Assembly: GCF_020782245.1 (NCBI RefSeq)
Contig: NZ_JAJGNP010000010.1
Location: forward strand, 1 to 64,000
Length of the DNA: 64,000 nt
Direction: 5' to 3'
Origin: Sphingobium soli
GTDB lineage: Bacteria; Pseudomonadota; Alphaproteobacteria; Sphingomonadales; Sphingomonadaceae
Shown in pieces: positions 1 to 9,356 of this stretch (positions within the stretch are counted from its first letter, which is position 1; each line of letters opens with the position of its first letter). The notes under the pieces are model-generated. The model worked only from the letters and a program-made list of their open reading frames with translations, had not been told where the DNA came from and did no database searches. The translations under genes were made by a program, and so were the position numbers.

Positions 1-166
1 ATCCGAACCCTACCAGAAGATCGACGGTGGCCACCCTCTCAGGGAAACCTTCCTACACCACCCCGCGGGACACGACCTTTGTCGCTGCCCGCAAACCGCG
101 CCGAACTGCCGCGTTCTCACGCCATAGCCGGATCGCGGCTCTCAAACTTTTGCATTTCGGAATGTG
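1..166. other. left-edge stretch without a supported gene
   Basis: No start-to-stop gene is supported here. On the + strand a frame open from base 2 runs to a TAG at 125-127, and its first 30 or so codons mostly end in G or C, so it could be the last 41 codons of a gene cut by the window edge. The peptide (beginning SEPYQKIDGG) is not one I recognise. On the other strand this is simply the sequence downstream of tRNA-Gln; I see no hairpin with a T-run. Confidence 0.3.
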
Positions 167-241
167 TGGCTGGGGCGGCAGGATTCGAACCTGCGCATGG
201 CGGTACCAAAAACCGCTGCCTTACCGCTTGGCTACGCCCCA
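167..241 (-). tRNA. tRNA-Gln (anticodon TTG)
   Basis: The reverse strand folds into a full cloverleaf: a 7-bp acceptor stem TGGGGCG/CGCCCCA, an anticodon stem GCGGT/ACCGC around the loop TTTTGGT (anticodon TTG, reads CAA), and a T-arm containing TTCGAAT. The discriminator base is G, as in bacterial glutamine tRNAs, and the CCA end is encoded (167-169). It is a single tRNA gene with no tRNA neighbour within the visible flank. Confidence 0.97.
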
Positions 242-366
242 GCAGCGCGCCGGCATCACCAGCGCGGACCGCCATATAGCGGGTGCTGCGCGAAAGGAAA
301 GCCTAGTCATCACAGTTTCGCGACGCCAATATGGCGCCAACCTTTTTTATCCGGAACATCGCTTTC

Positions 367-873
367 ATGGCTCCGCCTTCCTCCGCTTCCCAAATCAGCC
401 CAGCCTCGCCGCTCTTCCTGCGCGAGGATGAGATACGGCGCGGCATCGAAATGCTGTATTTCGGCTATGGCGCACTGACGCGATCCATTGACGAAGGGCT
501 GGCGGCGCAAGGATTGGGGCGGGCGCATCATCGCGCACTCTATTTCATCTCGCGCCAGCCCGACCTGACGGTCAAGGATTTGCTGCGTTTGCTTGCCATC
601 ACCAAGCAGTCGCTTGGCCGGGTGCTGAACGACCTGATCGATCGCGGCTATATCGAAACCCGCGTCGGCGCGAGCGACAGGCGGCAAAAGCTGCTACGCC
701 TAAGCCCTCAGGGCGCGGCGCTCGAAGCCGAGCTGTTTCGCGCATTGCGCGAAAAAATGGCGGCGGCCTATGCGCAGGCCGGCCAGGGGTCCGTCACCGG
801 ATTCTGGCGGGTGTTGGAAGGCCTGATACCCGAAGACGATCGATCGATGGTCTTTGGCCTGCGTGGCAGATGA
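367..873 (+). CDS. MarR-family transcriptional regulator
   Basis: A winged-helix DNA-binding protein of 168 residues if started at the second ATG (367). An in-frame ATG at 331 would add 12 residues, but neither start has a strong ribosome site and the residues between them look non-conserved. The central part has the MarR arrangement: a helix-turn-helix (DLTVKDLLRLLAITKQSLGRVL), then the wing with the family signature DRRQKLLRLS. MarR proteins act as dimers that usually repress nearby genes and respond to small ligands. No adjacent operon partner is obvious, because the next gene is a separately translated lipoprotein with its own ribosome site. The target is unknown. Confidence 0.88.
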   Translation: MAPPSSASQISPASPLFLREDEIRRGIEMLYFGYGALTRSIDEGLAAQGLGRAHHRALYFISRQPDLTVKDLLRLLAITKQSLGRVLNDLIDRGYIETRVGASDRRQKLLRLSPQGAALEAELFRALREKMAAAYAQAGQGSVTGFWRVLEGLIPEDDRSMVFGLRGR

Positions 874-943
874 TGACGGTCACGCAACTTTATCGGCGCT
901 GCTGCGCTTGTGGCTGTCTACGCAATGGAAGAGAGGAACCATC

Positions 944-1258
944 ATGCGCACTGCAATTATCGCCGGTATGACCCTGATCGCCGCTGCGGGCCTGTCGGCC
1001 TGCTCGGAAAAGACGCAGGACAATCTGGAGCGGACGGGCGATTCCATGGGGAACGACATCAGCCGCGCCGCCGATGATGCGGGCGATGCCATCGACAACG
1101 GGCTGGACGACGCCGGTCAGGCGATCGATCATGGTGCGGACCACGTCGGCGCCGCCGCTGACGAGGCGGCTGCCGACGCCAAGCGCGAGACCGGCGAAGC
1201 CAAGGACGATGTCGGCGACGCGCTGCAGGATGCCGGTCGCGATCTGAAGAACGACTGA
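944..1258 (+). CDS. small lipoprotein, alanine/aspartate-rich helix
   Basis: A 104-residue lipoprotein precursor. The start at 944 is set by the Shine-Dalgarno-like AGAGGAACC just upstream; the frame is open further upstream but that part is not protein-like. Residues 1-20 form a signal peptide ending in the lipobox LSAC, so Cys20 would be acylated and the protein anchored in a membrane. The mature part is a repetitive acidic amphipathic helix with units of the type DDAGDAID, resembling the apolipoprotein-like or YtxH/CsbD-like stress peptides common in alphaproteobacteria. The function is unknown. A convincing terminator follows at 1313-1349. Confidence 0.82.
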   Translation: MRTAIIAGMTLIAAAGLSACSEKTQDNLERTGDSMGNDISRAADDAGDAIDNGLDDAGQAIDHGADHVGAAADEAAADAKRETGEAKDDVGDALQDAGRDLKND

Positions 1259-1312
1259 CGCTTTCCAAGTCAGGCCCAAACACGGGTAGTCAATGCCGCG
1301 AGGGCAGATAAG

Positions 1313-1349
1313 GCGGTCCGGCTCCTTAGGAAGATGCCGGGCCGCTTTT
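1313..1349 (+). terminator. rho-independent terminator after the small lipoprotein gene
   Basis: A 10-bp stem GCGGTCCGGC (1313-1322) pairs with GCCGGGCCGC (1336-1345), with one G-U pair. The loop is 13 nt and TTTT follows. It lies between convergent genes and is oriented to stop transcription of the lipoprotein gene. Confidence 0.72.
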
Positions 1350-1409
1350 CCATTGGCCCTGCATCCCTGGTCGGAAGTCTCGGACCGCAGCGCGCTGGCG
1401 CTTTCCGGG

Positions 1410-2255
1410 TCAGCCCGCCAGAAACATCCTGCACAGTGCCAGGAACCGCGCCGGCTGGTCGGCCATTACCATATGACCACTGGGCCCGATGGGCTTGAGC
1501 ACCGCCCCCTTGGCGCCGGCATAGGCCTCGCGGAAGCGGCGGGTGATGGCAGCGGCCTGCTGCGCATCGGACCCGACAGCGAAGACGACATGAAGCGGCA
1601 CTGTCAGGCGCGACAATTGTGGGCCGAGATCGAGATTGGCGAGATCGCGCAAGGCGTTGGCGATCACGTCGGGGTCGCTGGTCTTTGCACCGGGCGTCTG
1701 TGCGACAATCTGGGCCAGATAGCGCCGGCCGGCCGCCGTGCCGGTGAGGTAGCTGCTGAGTTGGTCGGCAAGAAAGCCCAGCCCGCTTGCGGTCCCGCCG
1801 ACCATCGCCGCGCCGGCCGGCAGCATGTCCACCACCATCACACGGCCCACCCGGCCGCTCAGTCCCAGTTTCAATGCCAATGTGCCGCCCATGGAATGGC
1901 CGATGACCGGGGGGCGGTTGAGGCCCGCAGCGGTGATGTAGCGCGCAATCTCATCCGCCAGCGGCTGGATGAGCGGGCCGCTTTGATTGGCCTGCGCGGG
2001 AAGTCCGGCGAAGCCGCGCACATGAATGAGGTGGAAACGATAGCCCGGCAGCGCGCTCAACAAGCCGTTCCATATGCCGGGGCCGCTAGCGAGACCCGGG
2101 ATCAGCACCACGTCCCGTCCTTCGCCTCGCACCGTCACGGCGATCCGGCGCGACGCATAGGGCGCGGCGCGCACCGTCCCGCCCCAAAGCCCCAGTGCCG
2201 CCGCGGCGCTGCCCGACAGCAGAGCCCGCCTGTTCATGATCATGGTCATGGTCAT
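1410..2255 (-). CDS. exported alpha/beta-hydrolase
   Basis: An alpha/beta-hydrolase fold enzyme of about 281 residues. The nucleophile elbow is GHSMGG (catalytic Ser), preceded by an oxyanion-type loop around VVLIPGLASGPGIW. The acid lies in VVFAVGSDAQQ and the catalytic His in GPSGHMVM near the C-terminus. The N-terminus carries MNRRALLSGSAAAALGLWGG followed by VRA, a twin-arginine-like export signal, so the enzyme is probably periplasmic. Four closely spaced ATG codons (2255, 2249, 2243, 2237) leave the exact start open, and the farther upstream ATG of the frame (2315) would bury the signal. The substrate (ester, lactone or haloalkane) cannot be told from the sequence. It is transcribed convergently with the preceding lipoprotein gene and divergently from the beta-lactamase-like gene. 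Confidence 0.85.
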   Translation of the reverse strand: MTMTMIMNRRALLSGSAAAALGLWGGTVRAAPYASRRIAVTVRGEGRDVVLIPGLASGPGIWNGLLSALPGYRFHLIHVRGFAGLPAQANQSGPLIQPLADEIARYITAAGLNRPPVIGHSMGGTLALKLGLSGRVGRVMVVDMLPAGAAMVGGTASGLGFLADQLSSYLTGTAAGRRYLAQIVAQTPGAKTSDPDVIANALRDLANLDLGPQLSRLTVPLHVVFAVGSDAQQAAAITRRFREAYAGAKGAVLKPIGPSGHMVMADQPARFLALCRMFLAG

Positions 2256-2427
2256 GACGCGGCTATTGCCCGGTCGCCGCTGAACCGCAACTGAGCATTG
2301 GCGGTCCGGAATCAAGAGGTTGCCGCCGCGCTGCTCCCTCTATCGCATTTGTGGACTCATTCGTCGCATCCATCTTGAAGGCTGAGCCCCAGCCAAGGCC
2401 TATGGGCGCATAAGTTCGGGGAAAATC

Positions 2428-3564
2428 ATGTCGTTCAAAGAAAAGCGGGGGGCAGCGGCGCGCCTTGTCCTGTTGATCGCGGCCTTGTCCGCCTGCGTCA
2501 GCGCGCCCGAGCGCCCGCGCGCCATGGCCGCCGCCGCCAGCCCGCAAAAGCCGCAGCCCACCACCAATAGCTGGCCGATCCGGCAAGTCGCCAATCCGCC
2601 CCTGCCCTATCGCGATATCGACCAGAATGAGGCGCCGCCCACTGCGCTGGTCAGCGTCATCCGCAGCCTTGGCCAAAGCTTCAAGGGCAAGGTCGGCATC
2701 GCCGTGCGGCGCATAGGGGCCGACTGGACCGTCGCCTGGAACGGCAATTCCCTGTTCCCGCAGCAGAGCGTGTCGAAACTGTGGGTCAGCATGACCTTCC
2801 TCGACGCGGTCGACCGGGGCAAGCTGCGCCTGACCGACACGACCACGCTGACCCGCAACGATTTGACACTGTTCCACCAGCCCAGCGCAGCGCTGGTCGC
2901 CAAGCAGGGCGGCTGGACCACCAGCTATTCCGATCTGATGCGCCGGGCGATGACGCAGAGCGACAATACCTGCAACGATGCGCTGCTGCGCGCGGCGGGC
3001 GGGCCGGACGCGGTGCGTGGGTTCCTGGCGCGGCGGATGATCAAGGATATTCGCTTTGGTCCGGGCGAGCGGCTGCTGCAATCGGCGACGGCCGGCCTCG
3101 ATTGGCGACAGGATTATTCGCTGGGTCGCAATTTCTACGCGGCGCGCGCCAGGCTACCCATGTCGGTGCGGGTGAAGGCGCTCGACAATTATCTTGCCAG
3201 TCCGCCCGATGGCGCCGCGCCCAGTGCGATCGTCGCGGCGCTGGCGAAACTCAAGCAAGGCGACATGCTGTCACCTGCATCGACCAGGCTGCTGCTTAAT
3301 GTCATGAGCGAGGCGAAGACGGGTCCGCAACGGGTGAAGGGTGGCGTGCCCGCCGGATGGCATTATCTGCACAAGACTGGCACGGGCCAAGATCTGGCGC
3401 CGCGATCGACCGGCTATAATGACGTCGGCATCATGACCGCGCCCGACGGGACCAGCTATGCCGTTGCGGTGATGATCGGATCGACCACCGTGCCGATCCC
3501 CGAACGCTGGGCGCTGATGCAGGCGGTGTCGAAGGCGGTCGCGGCCAATCACGAGACGCGGTAG
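2428..3564 (+). CDS. class A beta-lactamase-like serine hydrolase, lipoprotein
   Basis: A 378-residue protein with a signal peptide and lipobox LSAC (Cys23), so it is probably lipid-anchored. The beta-lactamase/transpeptidase fold is shown by three motifs in the right order: SVSK (Ser114 and Lys117), SDN (178-180) and KTG (316-318). The general-base Glu of the omega loop (ExxLN in true class A enzymes) is not recognisable. The corresponding stretch is GPGERLLQSA, so real beta-lactam hydrolysis is uncertain, and a role on peptidoglycan or another amide or ester is equally possible. The start at 2428 has a GGGGAAAA ribosome site. polA follows 41 bp downstream on the same strand. Confidence 0.83.
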   Translation: MSFKEKRGAAARLVLLIAALSACVSAPERPRAMAAAASPQKPQPTTNSWPIRQVANPPLPYRDIDQNEAPPTALVSVIRSLGQSFKGKVGIAVRRIGADWTVAWNGNSLFPQQSVSKLWVSMTFLDAVDRGKLRLTDTTTLTRNDLTLFHQPSAALVAKQGGWTTSYSDLMRRAMTQSDNTCNDALLRAAGGPDAVRGFLARRMIKDIRFGPGERLLQSATAGLDWRQDYSLGRNFYAARARLPMSVRVKALDNYLASPPDGAAPSAIVAALAKLKQGDMLSPASTRLLLNVMSEAKTGPQRVKGGVPAGWHYLHKTGTGQDLAPRSTGYNDVGIMTAPDGTSYAVAVMIGSTTVPIPERWALMQAVSKAVAANHETR

Positions 3565-3605
3565 CGGGCTGGAGGGTCGCGCGGATACAGGCTATCCCGC
3601 TGTCC

Positions 3606-6392
3606 ATGACCCAGAATCACCTCTACCTCGTCGACGGCTCGGGCTATATTTTCCGCGCCTATCACCAGCTTCCGCCGCTGACCAACCGGCATGGCCAGCC
3701 GGTGGGCGCGGTCTATGGCTATACGACGATGTTGTGGAAGCTGGCCGAGGAACTGGGCAAGGCGGAGGGGCCGACGCATCTGGCCGTGATCCTGGACAAG
3801 GGATCGCACACCTTCCGCAACGACATGTACGACCAGTATAAGGCGAACCGCCCGCCCGCGCCGGAAGACCTGGTTCCCCAATTCCCGATGATCCGCGACG
3901 CCACCCGCGCCTTTTCCCTGCCCTGTATCGAGGAAGACGGGTATGAGGCCGACGACATCATCGCCAGCTATACCAGGGCGGCCGTGGCGGCCGGTTGGCA
4001 TGTCACGATCGTCAGTTCCGACAAGGACCTGATGCAGCTGATCCAGCCCGGCGTCGACATGTACGACACGATGAAGAATGAGCGGCGCGGGGCCGATTAT
4101 GTCATGGGCAAGTTCGGCGTGCAGCCAGAACAATTGGGCGACGTGCTGGCGCTGATGGGCGATAGCGTGGATAATGTGCCGGGCATTCCCGGCATCGGCC
4201 CCAAGACGGCGGCGAAGCTCATCACCGAATATGGCGGGCTGGAGGCGGCGCTGGACGCCGCGCCTTCCATGAAGAAGTCCAAGATGCAGGAAAACCTGAT
4301 CGCCCATGCCGATATGGCGCGACTGTCGCGCAGGCTGGTGGCGCTGCATGATGCGATGGACCTGCCAGAGCCACTGGAGGAATTGACGCTCAAGGGCATT
4401 CCGCCCGAACCGCTCCAGACGTTTTTGGAGCATCATGGCTTCAAGACCTTGCTCAATCGGCTGGGCGCGCCGGCGGCGGCGGTTGCAGTGGCGGCAGCGG
4501 CGGCCGCAGCGACGGACGAGGCCGCGCCGCCGCCTCCCGCCTTTGCCGACGAACCCGCGATCGACCGAAGCCTTTATGAAACGGTGGTGACGCAGGACGC
4601 GCTCGACCGGTGGATCGCGGCGGCGCAGGCGGAAGGCGTGGTGGCGGTCGACACAGAAACCGACATGCTCGATTGCGTATCCTGCGGTCTTGTCGGCATC
4701 AGCCTGGCAGTCGCACCAAACGCGGCCTGTTACATCCCGGTCGGCCATGGCGGCACGGACATGTTCGCCGAGCGACCCGCGCAACTCGACAAGGCATTGG
4801 TCCTCGCAAAGCTCAAGCCACTGCTGGAAGATAACGCCGTGCTTAAGGTGGGCCAGAACCTCAAATATGACATGACGGTCCTGCGCCGCCACGAGATCGA
4901 GGTCGCGCCCTATGACGACACCATCGTCATGAGTTTCGACCTGGAAGCGGGCAAGTCGCTGTCGGGCCATGGCATGGACGAAGCCGCGCGCCAGCATCTG
5001 GGCCATGAATGTATCAGCTTCAAGGAGGTCGTGGGCACGGGCAAGAACCAGATCAGCTTTGCCGAAGTGCCCCTGCCCCGTGCGACTGAATATGCGGCGG
5101 AGGACGCCGACGTGACCCTGCGCCTGTGGAAGCGGTTCAAGGCGCGCATCGCGAATGAGGGCGCGAACCGCGTCTATGAACTGGTCGACCGGCCGCTGGT
5201 CGGGGTGATCGCGAAGATGGAGCATCAGGGGATCAAGGTCGACCGCGAAGCCCTGTCCCGTCTTTCGGCCGAATTCACTGCCGGCATCGCCGCGCTGGAA
5301 ACCGAAATTCACGAGATCGCCGGCCAGCCCTTCGCCATCGGCTCCACCCAGCAACTGGGCGCGATCCTGTTCGACAAAATGGGGTATAAGGGGGGCAAGA
5401 AAGGCAAGTCGGGCGCTTATTCGACCGACGTCACCATATTGGAGCAGTTAAAGGCGCAGGGCGCGCCGATCGCCGCCAAGGTGCTGGAATGGCGGCAGCT
5501 CTCCAAGCTGAAATCCACCTATACCGATGCCTTGCAGGCGCAGATCAACAAGGATAGCGGCCGCGTCCATACCAGCTATTCGCTGACCGGGGCGCAGACT
5601 GGACGGCTGTCATCCACCGATCCCAATTTGCAGAATATTCCGATCCGCACCGAAGTCGGCCGGCAGATCCGCCATGCCTTCGTCGCAGAGCCGGGCCATG
5701 TCATCCTGGCGGCCGACTATAGCCAGATCGAATTGCGGCTGGCGGCCCACATGGCCGATGTGCCTGCGCTCAAGGAGGCGTTCGCGGCCGGCGAGGATAT
5801 TCACGCCGCCACCGCCGAGCAACTGTTCGGGGAGGTCAATCGTGAGACGCGCGGGCGAGCGAAGACGATCAACTTCGCCATCCTCTACGGCATTTCGCGC
5901 TGGGGCCTTGCCGGCCGGCTGGAAATCAGCGCGGATGAGGCGCAGGACATGATCAGCCGCTATTATGAGCGTTTCCCCGGCATCAGCATCTACATCAACG
6001 AGACGATCGAAAAGGCGCGGGAGCGGGGCTATACCGAGACGCTGTTCGGGCGCAAAACCTGGTTTCCGCGCATCAAGGCGTCGATCCAGCATGAGCGCCA
6101 GGGCGCCGAACGCGCGGCGATCAACGCGCCGATCCAGGGCACCAGCGCCGACATCATCAAGCGGGCGATGGTGCGTATGGGACCGGCGCTGGAGGCGGCA
6201 GGGCTATCTGGCGTCCGGATGCTGCTTCAGGTGCATGACGAACTGGTTTTCGAAGTGCCGGAGGGCGATGTGGATGCGGCCAGCGCGGTGATCCGCCGCG
6301 TGATGGAAACGGCGGCCGAACCGATCGTGACGCTGAGCGTGCCGCTGGGTGTGGAAATCGGCACCGGACCAAGCTGGGGCGCGGCGCACTGA
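3606..6392 (+). CDS. polA: DNA polymerase I
   Basis: A full-length (928 residues) family A DNA polymerase for Okazaki-fragment processing and repair. Residues 1-285 are the 5' nuclease with its metal-binding acidic motifs (VDGSGYIFRA, DGYEADDIIA, VSSDKDLMQL) and helix-hairpin-helix. The 3'-5' exonuclease follows, with an intact first motif (DTETD near 349), so proofreading is likely active. The polymerase core has motif A (DYSQIELR near 704), motif B (KTINFAILYG) and motif C (QVHDELVFEV near 877). The linker between the two nuclease domains (about 285-318) is unusually rich in alanine and proline. The ATG at 3606 has only a weak ribosome site. Confidence 0.98.
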   Translation: MTQNHLYLVDGSGYIFRAYHQLPPLTNRHGQPVGAVYGYTTMLWKLAEELGKAEGPTHLAVILDKGSHTFRNDMYDQYKANRPPAPEDLVPQFPMIRDATRAFSLPCIEEDGYEADDIIASYTRAAVAAGWHVTIVSSDKDLMQLIQPGVDMYDTMKNERRGADYVMGKFGVQPEQLGDVLALMGDSVDNVPGIPGIGPKTAAKLITEYGGLEAALDAAPSMKKSKMQENLIAHADMARLSRRLVALHDAMDLPEPLEELTLKGIPPEPLQTFLEHHGFKTLLNRLGAPAAAVAVAAAAAAATDEAAPPPPAFADEPAIDRSLYETVVTQDALDRWIAAAQAEGVVAVDTETDMLDCVSCGLVGISLAVAPNAACYIPVGHGGTDMFAERPAQLDKALVLAKLKPLLEDNAVLKVGQNLKYDMTVLRRHEIEVAPYDDTIVMSFDLEAGKSLSGHGMDEAARQHLGHECISFKEVVGTGKNQISFAEVPLPRATEYAAEDADVTLRLWKRFKARIANEGANRVYELVDRPLVGVIAKMEHQGIKVDREALSRLSAEFTAGIAALETEIHEIAGQPFAIGSTQQLGAILFDKMGYKGGKKGKSGAYSTDVTILEQLKAQGAPIAAKVLEWRQLSKLKSTYTDALQAQINKDSGRVHTSYSLTGAQTGRLSSTDPNLQNIPIRTEVGRQIRHAFVAEPGHVILAADYSQIELRLAAHMADVPALKEAFAAGEDIHAATAEQLFGEVNRETRGRAKTINFAILYGISRWGLAGRLEISADEAQDMISRYYERFPGISIYINETIEKARERGYTETLFGRKTWFPRIKASIQHERQGAERAAINAPIQGTSADIIKRAMVRMGPALEAAGLSGVRMLLQVHDELVFEVPEGDVDAASAVIRRVMETAAEPIVTLSVPLGVEIGTGPSWGAAH

Positions 6393-6486
6393 AGGACGGC
6401 AGGTGAGATGCCCGCCTTCGCTGGGATGGATGGCGGGGGTTTTACGACGCGTCACCCCGACGGGCTGAGATCTCCCTTGCGTCCGG

Positions 6487-6774
6487 TCAATCGAACAATT
6501 CTTCCAGAAAGCTTTTCTTTCGCTTCTTCTGGAAGCTTGGACCATGATCATAATGCGCGCGGTCGGGGCGGTAGCTGGGTTGAGCGGCAGGCGGAGGCGG
6601 CGTCATGCCGACTGCCGACCGCTCGATGATCTTGTCCAGTTCGCCCCGGTCAAGCCACACGCCCCGGCATTGCGGGCAATAGTCGATCTCGACGCCCTGC
6701 CGATCCGTCATGGCGAGGCCGACATGACAGACCGGGCAAAGCATGGCGGACAGCTGCGCTGCGTCCCGCGTCAT
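6487..6774 (-). CDS. zf-TFIIB-type zinc-ribbon protein
   Basis: A 95-residue protein built around a zinc ribbon, CPVC and CPQC separated by about 16 residues, with the continuation GVWLDRGELDKII typical of the zf-TFIIB (YfhB-like) domain. The C-terminal half is Pro/Tyr-rich then basic (KKRKKSFLEELFD). The start ATG (6774) overlaps the stop of the Bax-inhibitor gene by 4 bp (ATGA), which indicates coupled translation and fixes the start. The role is unknown; zinc ribbons of this type are usually small protein- or nucleic-acid-binding modules. The co-translation suggests a link with the membrane protein upstream. Confidence 0.85.
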   Translation of the reverse strand: MTRDAAQLSAMLCPVCHVGLAMTDRQGVEIDYCPQCRGVWLDRGELDKIIERSAVGMTPPPPAAQPSYRPDRAHYDHGPSFQKKRKKSFLEELFD

Positions 6775-7481
6775 TCGCGCTCACCGGTCAGGCTGAGCAG
6801 CATCTGGAACAGGTTGACGAAGTTCAGGTAGAGCGACAGCGCGCCCATCACCTGCATCTTCTGCGCGACTTCATGACCGGCATAATAGAAATATTCGGAC
6901 TTGATGCGCTGCACGTCCCAGGCGGTGAGGCCGGTGAAGACCACCACGCCGATGATCGAGATGACCATCGCCATCGCCGAGGAACCGATGAAAAGGTTGA
7001 TAAGGCTGGCGACGATGATGCCGATCAGGCCCATGATCAGGAAGCTGCCCATTTTGGTCAGGTCGCGCTGGGTCGTATAGCCCCACAGCGCCATGGCGAG
7101 GAACATGACCGCGGCCGAGAAAAAGGCCTGCGCGATGCTGCCGCCGGTGAAGACCAGGAACACGCTGCCCAATGACACGCCCATCACCGCCGCGAAGGCG
7201 TAGAAGGCGGTACGCGCGCCAGCGGTCGTCATCTTTTCGATGCGGAAGCTGAAAAAGAACACGAACGCCAAGGGCGCAAAGATCGCCACCCATTTGAGCG
7301 GCGTGCCGTAAATGGCGGCGGCAAGCGCCGGCGTGTTGCCGACCAGCGCCGCGACCAGGCCGGTGATGACCAGGCCAAGGCCCATATTGCGGAAAACGCC
7401 GAGCATATGCGCGCGCAGGCCGGCATCGGTGTCGACCGACCGGCTGGCGCCATAGCCCGGCATGCGAACGGGATTATTCAT
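6771..7481 (-). CDS. Bax inhibitor-1/YccA family membrane protein
   Basis: A 236-residue integral membrane protein with seven hydrophobic segments and a short hydrophilic N-terminus. It has the family features: an acidic residue in the last helices and the block TAWDVQRIKSEY near the C-terminus. Bacterial members (YccA/YbhL group) sit in the inner membrane; YccA modulates the FtsH protease and BsYetJ is a pH-sensitive calcium leak channel. Which of these applies here cannot be seen. It forms a two-gene unit with the downstream zinc-ribbon gene (4-bp overlap). Confidence 0.93.
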   Translation of the reverse strand: MNNPVRMPGYGASRSVDTDAGLRAHMLGVFRNMGLGLVITGLVAALVGNTPALAAAIYGTPLKWVAIFAPLAFVFFFSFRIEKMTTAGARTAFYAFAAVMGVSLGSVFLVFTGGSIAQAFFSAAVMFLAMALWGYTTQRDLTKMGSFLIMGLIGIIVASLINLFIGSSAMAMVISIIGVVVFTGLTAWDVQRIKSEYFYYAGHEVAQKMQVMGALSLYLNFVNLFQMLLSLTGERE

Positions 7482-7779
7482 GTGTCAAACTCACTCCATC
7501 CAATCCATCTGGTTCGAGTGAGCCCGGCGCGGTCTTCTGTGGCACGTGAGGGGGCAAACGCCACAAAACCTGCACCGGGCACACCCGATGCGGTCCGACA
7601 TCGCGACGGGATGCAAGGGGTGAACATCCACGTCGCCAGAGGGGCCCGGCCCGCATCATCAATATCGGGCAGGACGTGCGCCGCTGCAAGATGTCGTGCG
7701 TCTCGCAACATTATATTACAAATGCGCAGCCTACGCCTGAGGATTGACCCCGATCGCGTCTCGCGACATGGCTGGCCGC
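7482..7779. other. divergent intergenic region between Bax-inhibitor gene and cysS
   Basis: About 300 bp separate two divergently read genes. A conspicuously AT-rich patch at 7709-7723 stands out from the GC-rich background. On the minus strand it reads TTTGTAATATAAT and contains a perfect -10 hexamer TATAAT, so it may be the promoter core for the Bax-inhibitor unit; a matching -35 is not clear. The same 13 bases recur at 63082-63094. No open reading frame here looks like protein. Confidence 0.4.
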
Positions 7780-9300
7780 ATGTCCCAAGACCAGCCTATC
7801 GCCGCGCCCTTGCGCCTGTTCAACAGCCTGACGCGGGCGGTCGCGCCGTTCGCTCCGATCGAGGACGGGCACGCGCGCGTCTATAGCTGCGGCCCCACCG
7901 TCTATAATTATGCCCATATCGGAAATTTACGCGCCTATGTCTTCACCGACACTTTGCGCCGCACGCTCCTGTGGAAGGGGCTGTCAGTCACGCACATCAT
8001 CAACATCACCGATGTCGGCCATCTGACCAGCGACGCTGACGCTGGCGACGACAAGATGGAGGCGGCCGCGCGGGCGAGCGCCAAGAGCATATGGGATATC
8101 GCCGCCCATTATACGCAGGCATTCAAGCAGAATATCGCGGACCTCAATATCATCGCGCCCAGCGAATGGACGGTCGCGACCGACTATGTTCCGCAGATGA
8201 TCGAATTTGCGCAGAAGATCGCCGACGCGCATTGCTACGAACTGGAGAGCGGCCTCTATTTCGAAAGCTCGACCGTGCCAAATTATGGCGCGCTGGCCGG
8301 CGGTCGCGACGATGCGGCGCATGCGCGGATTGACCCTGTGGCGGGCAAGCGCAACCCAAGCGACTTTGCGATCTGGCGCAAATCACCGCCGGGCGAGCAG
8401 CGGCAGATGGAATGGGACAGCCCGTGGGGCAAGGGCGCGCCCGGCTGGCATCTGGAATGTTCGGTCATGTCCCAGGCGCGCCTTGGCCAGCCATTCGATA
8501 TTCACACCGGCGGCATTGACCATCGCGAAATCCATCACCCCAATGAAATCGCGCAGAACCAGGCCTTTCATGCCTGCTGCGGCCCGGAAATCGGCGCAGC
8601 GGAGGCCGGCTTCACCGGCGCGCGTTGGTGGATGCACAATAATTTCCTTGTCGATCGACAGGGGAAGATGAGCAAGTCGAAGGGCGGTTTCACCACGCTG
8701 TTCAGCCTGATCGACGCGGGCGTGCATCCCCTCGCCTATCGCCTGTTGTGCCTGGGCGCGCATTATCGCAGCGAACTGGAATTCAGCGCCGACAATCTGG
8801 CGGCCGCGCTCACGCGGTTGAAGCGGTTGGTGATGGGCGTGGAGGGATTGAAGGCGCGCGCACAAGGCGTGACTTGGCAGTCGCCCCGGCTCGATTATCT
8901 GCGCGCCAACCTGCACCCCAAGCTCACGCCGCTGCTCGAACAATTTGACGCAGCAATCAGCGATGATCTCATGACGCCGCGCGCGCTGCCGCTGTTGGAA
9001 GACGCGATCGGCATGAAGAAGGTCCCGGCGGATGAAAAACTGTGCCTGATCGCGGCGTTCGACCAGGCACTGGGCCTCAATCTATTGAGCCTGACGCGTG
9101 CCGACTTGAGGATGCGTCCCAAGGACGCGCAGCTGACGGCTGATCAGGTCGAGACAGAATTGGAACGCCGCGCAGCCGCGCGCGCGAACAAGGATTTCGC
9201 CCTGTCCGACACGATCAGGGACGAATTGATCGCCAAGGGTGTCGAGGTGATGGACGGCGATCCGCTGCGCTGGGACTGGCGGCCTGCGCTCGGCTCTTGA
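7780..9300 (+). CDS. cysS: cysteinyl-tRNA synthetase
   Basis: A class I synthetase that charges tRNA-Cys. The chosen start (ATG 7780) gives 506 residues beginning MSQDQPIAAP, in line with homologues; a TTG at 7744 and an ATG at 7768 are in frame upstream. Visible landmarks are the zinc ligand and signature YSCGPTVYNYAHIGN (HIGH motif), further zinc-site residues in HLECS and the block HREIHHPNE, and the KMSKS loop (GKMSKSKGG). The C-terminal helical anticodon-recognition region is present. The gene stands alone, 56 bp before the CHAT gene. Confidence 0.97.
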   Translation: MSQDQPIAAPLRLFNSLTRAVAPFAPIEDGHARVYSCGPTVYNYAHIGNLRAYVFTDTLRRTLLWKGLSVTHIINITDVGHLTSDADAGDDKMEAAARASAKSIWDIAAHYTQAFKQNIADLNIIAPSEWTVATDYVPQMIEFAQKIADAHCYELESGLYFESSTVPNYGALAGGRDDAAHARIDPVAGKRNPSDFAIWRKSPPGEQRQMEWDSPWGKGAPGWHLECSVMSQARLGQPFDIHTGGIDHREIHHPNEIAQNQAFHACCGPEIGAAEAGFTGARWWMHNNFLVDRQGKMSKSKGGFTTLFSLIDAGVHPLAYRLLCLGAHYRSELEFSADNLAAALTRLKRLVMGVEGLKARAQGVTWQSPRLDYLRANLHPKLTPLLEQFDAAISDDLMTPRALPLLEDAIGMKKVPADEKLCLIAAFDQALGLNLLSLTRADLRMRPKDAQLTADQVETELERRAAARANKDFALSDTIRDELIAKGVEVMDGDPLRWDWRPALGS

Positions 9301-9356
9301 CGGCGGGGATGGCGACACCGCAAAGGACGGGCGGGGCAGATCACTGAGCGGGGGCG

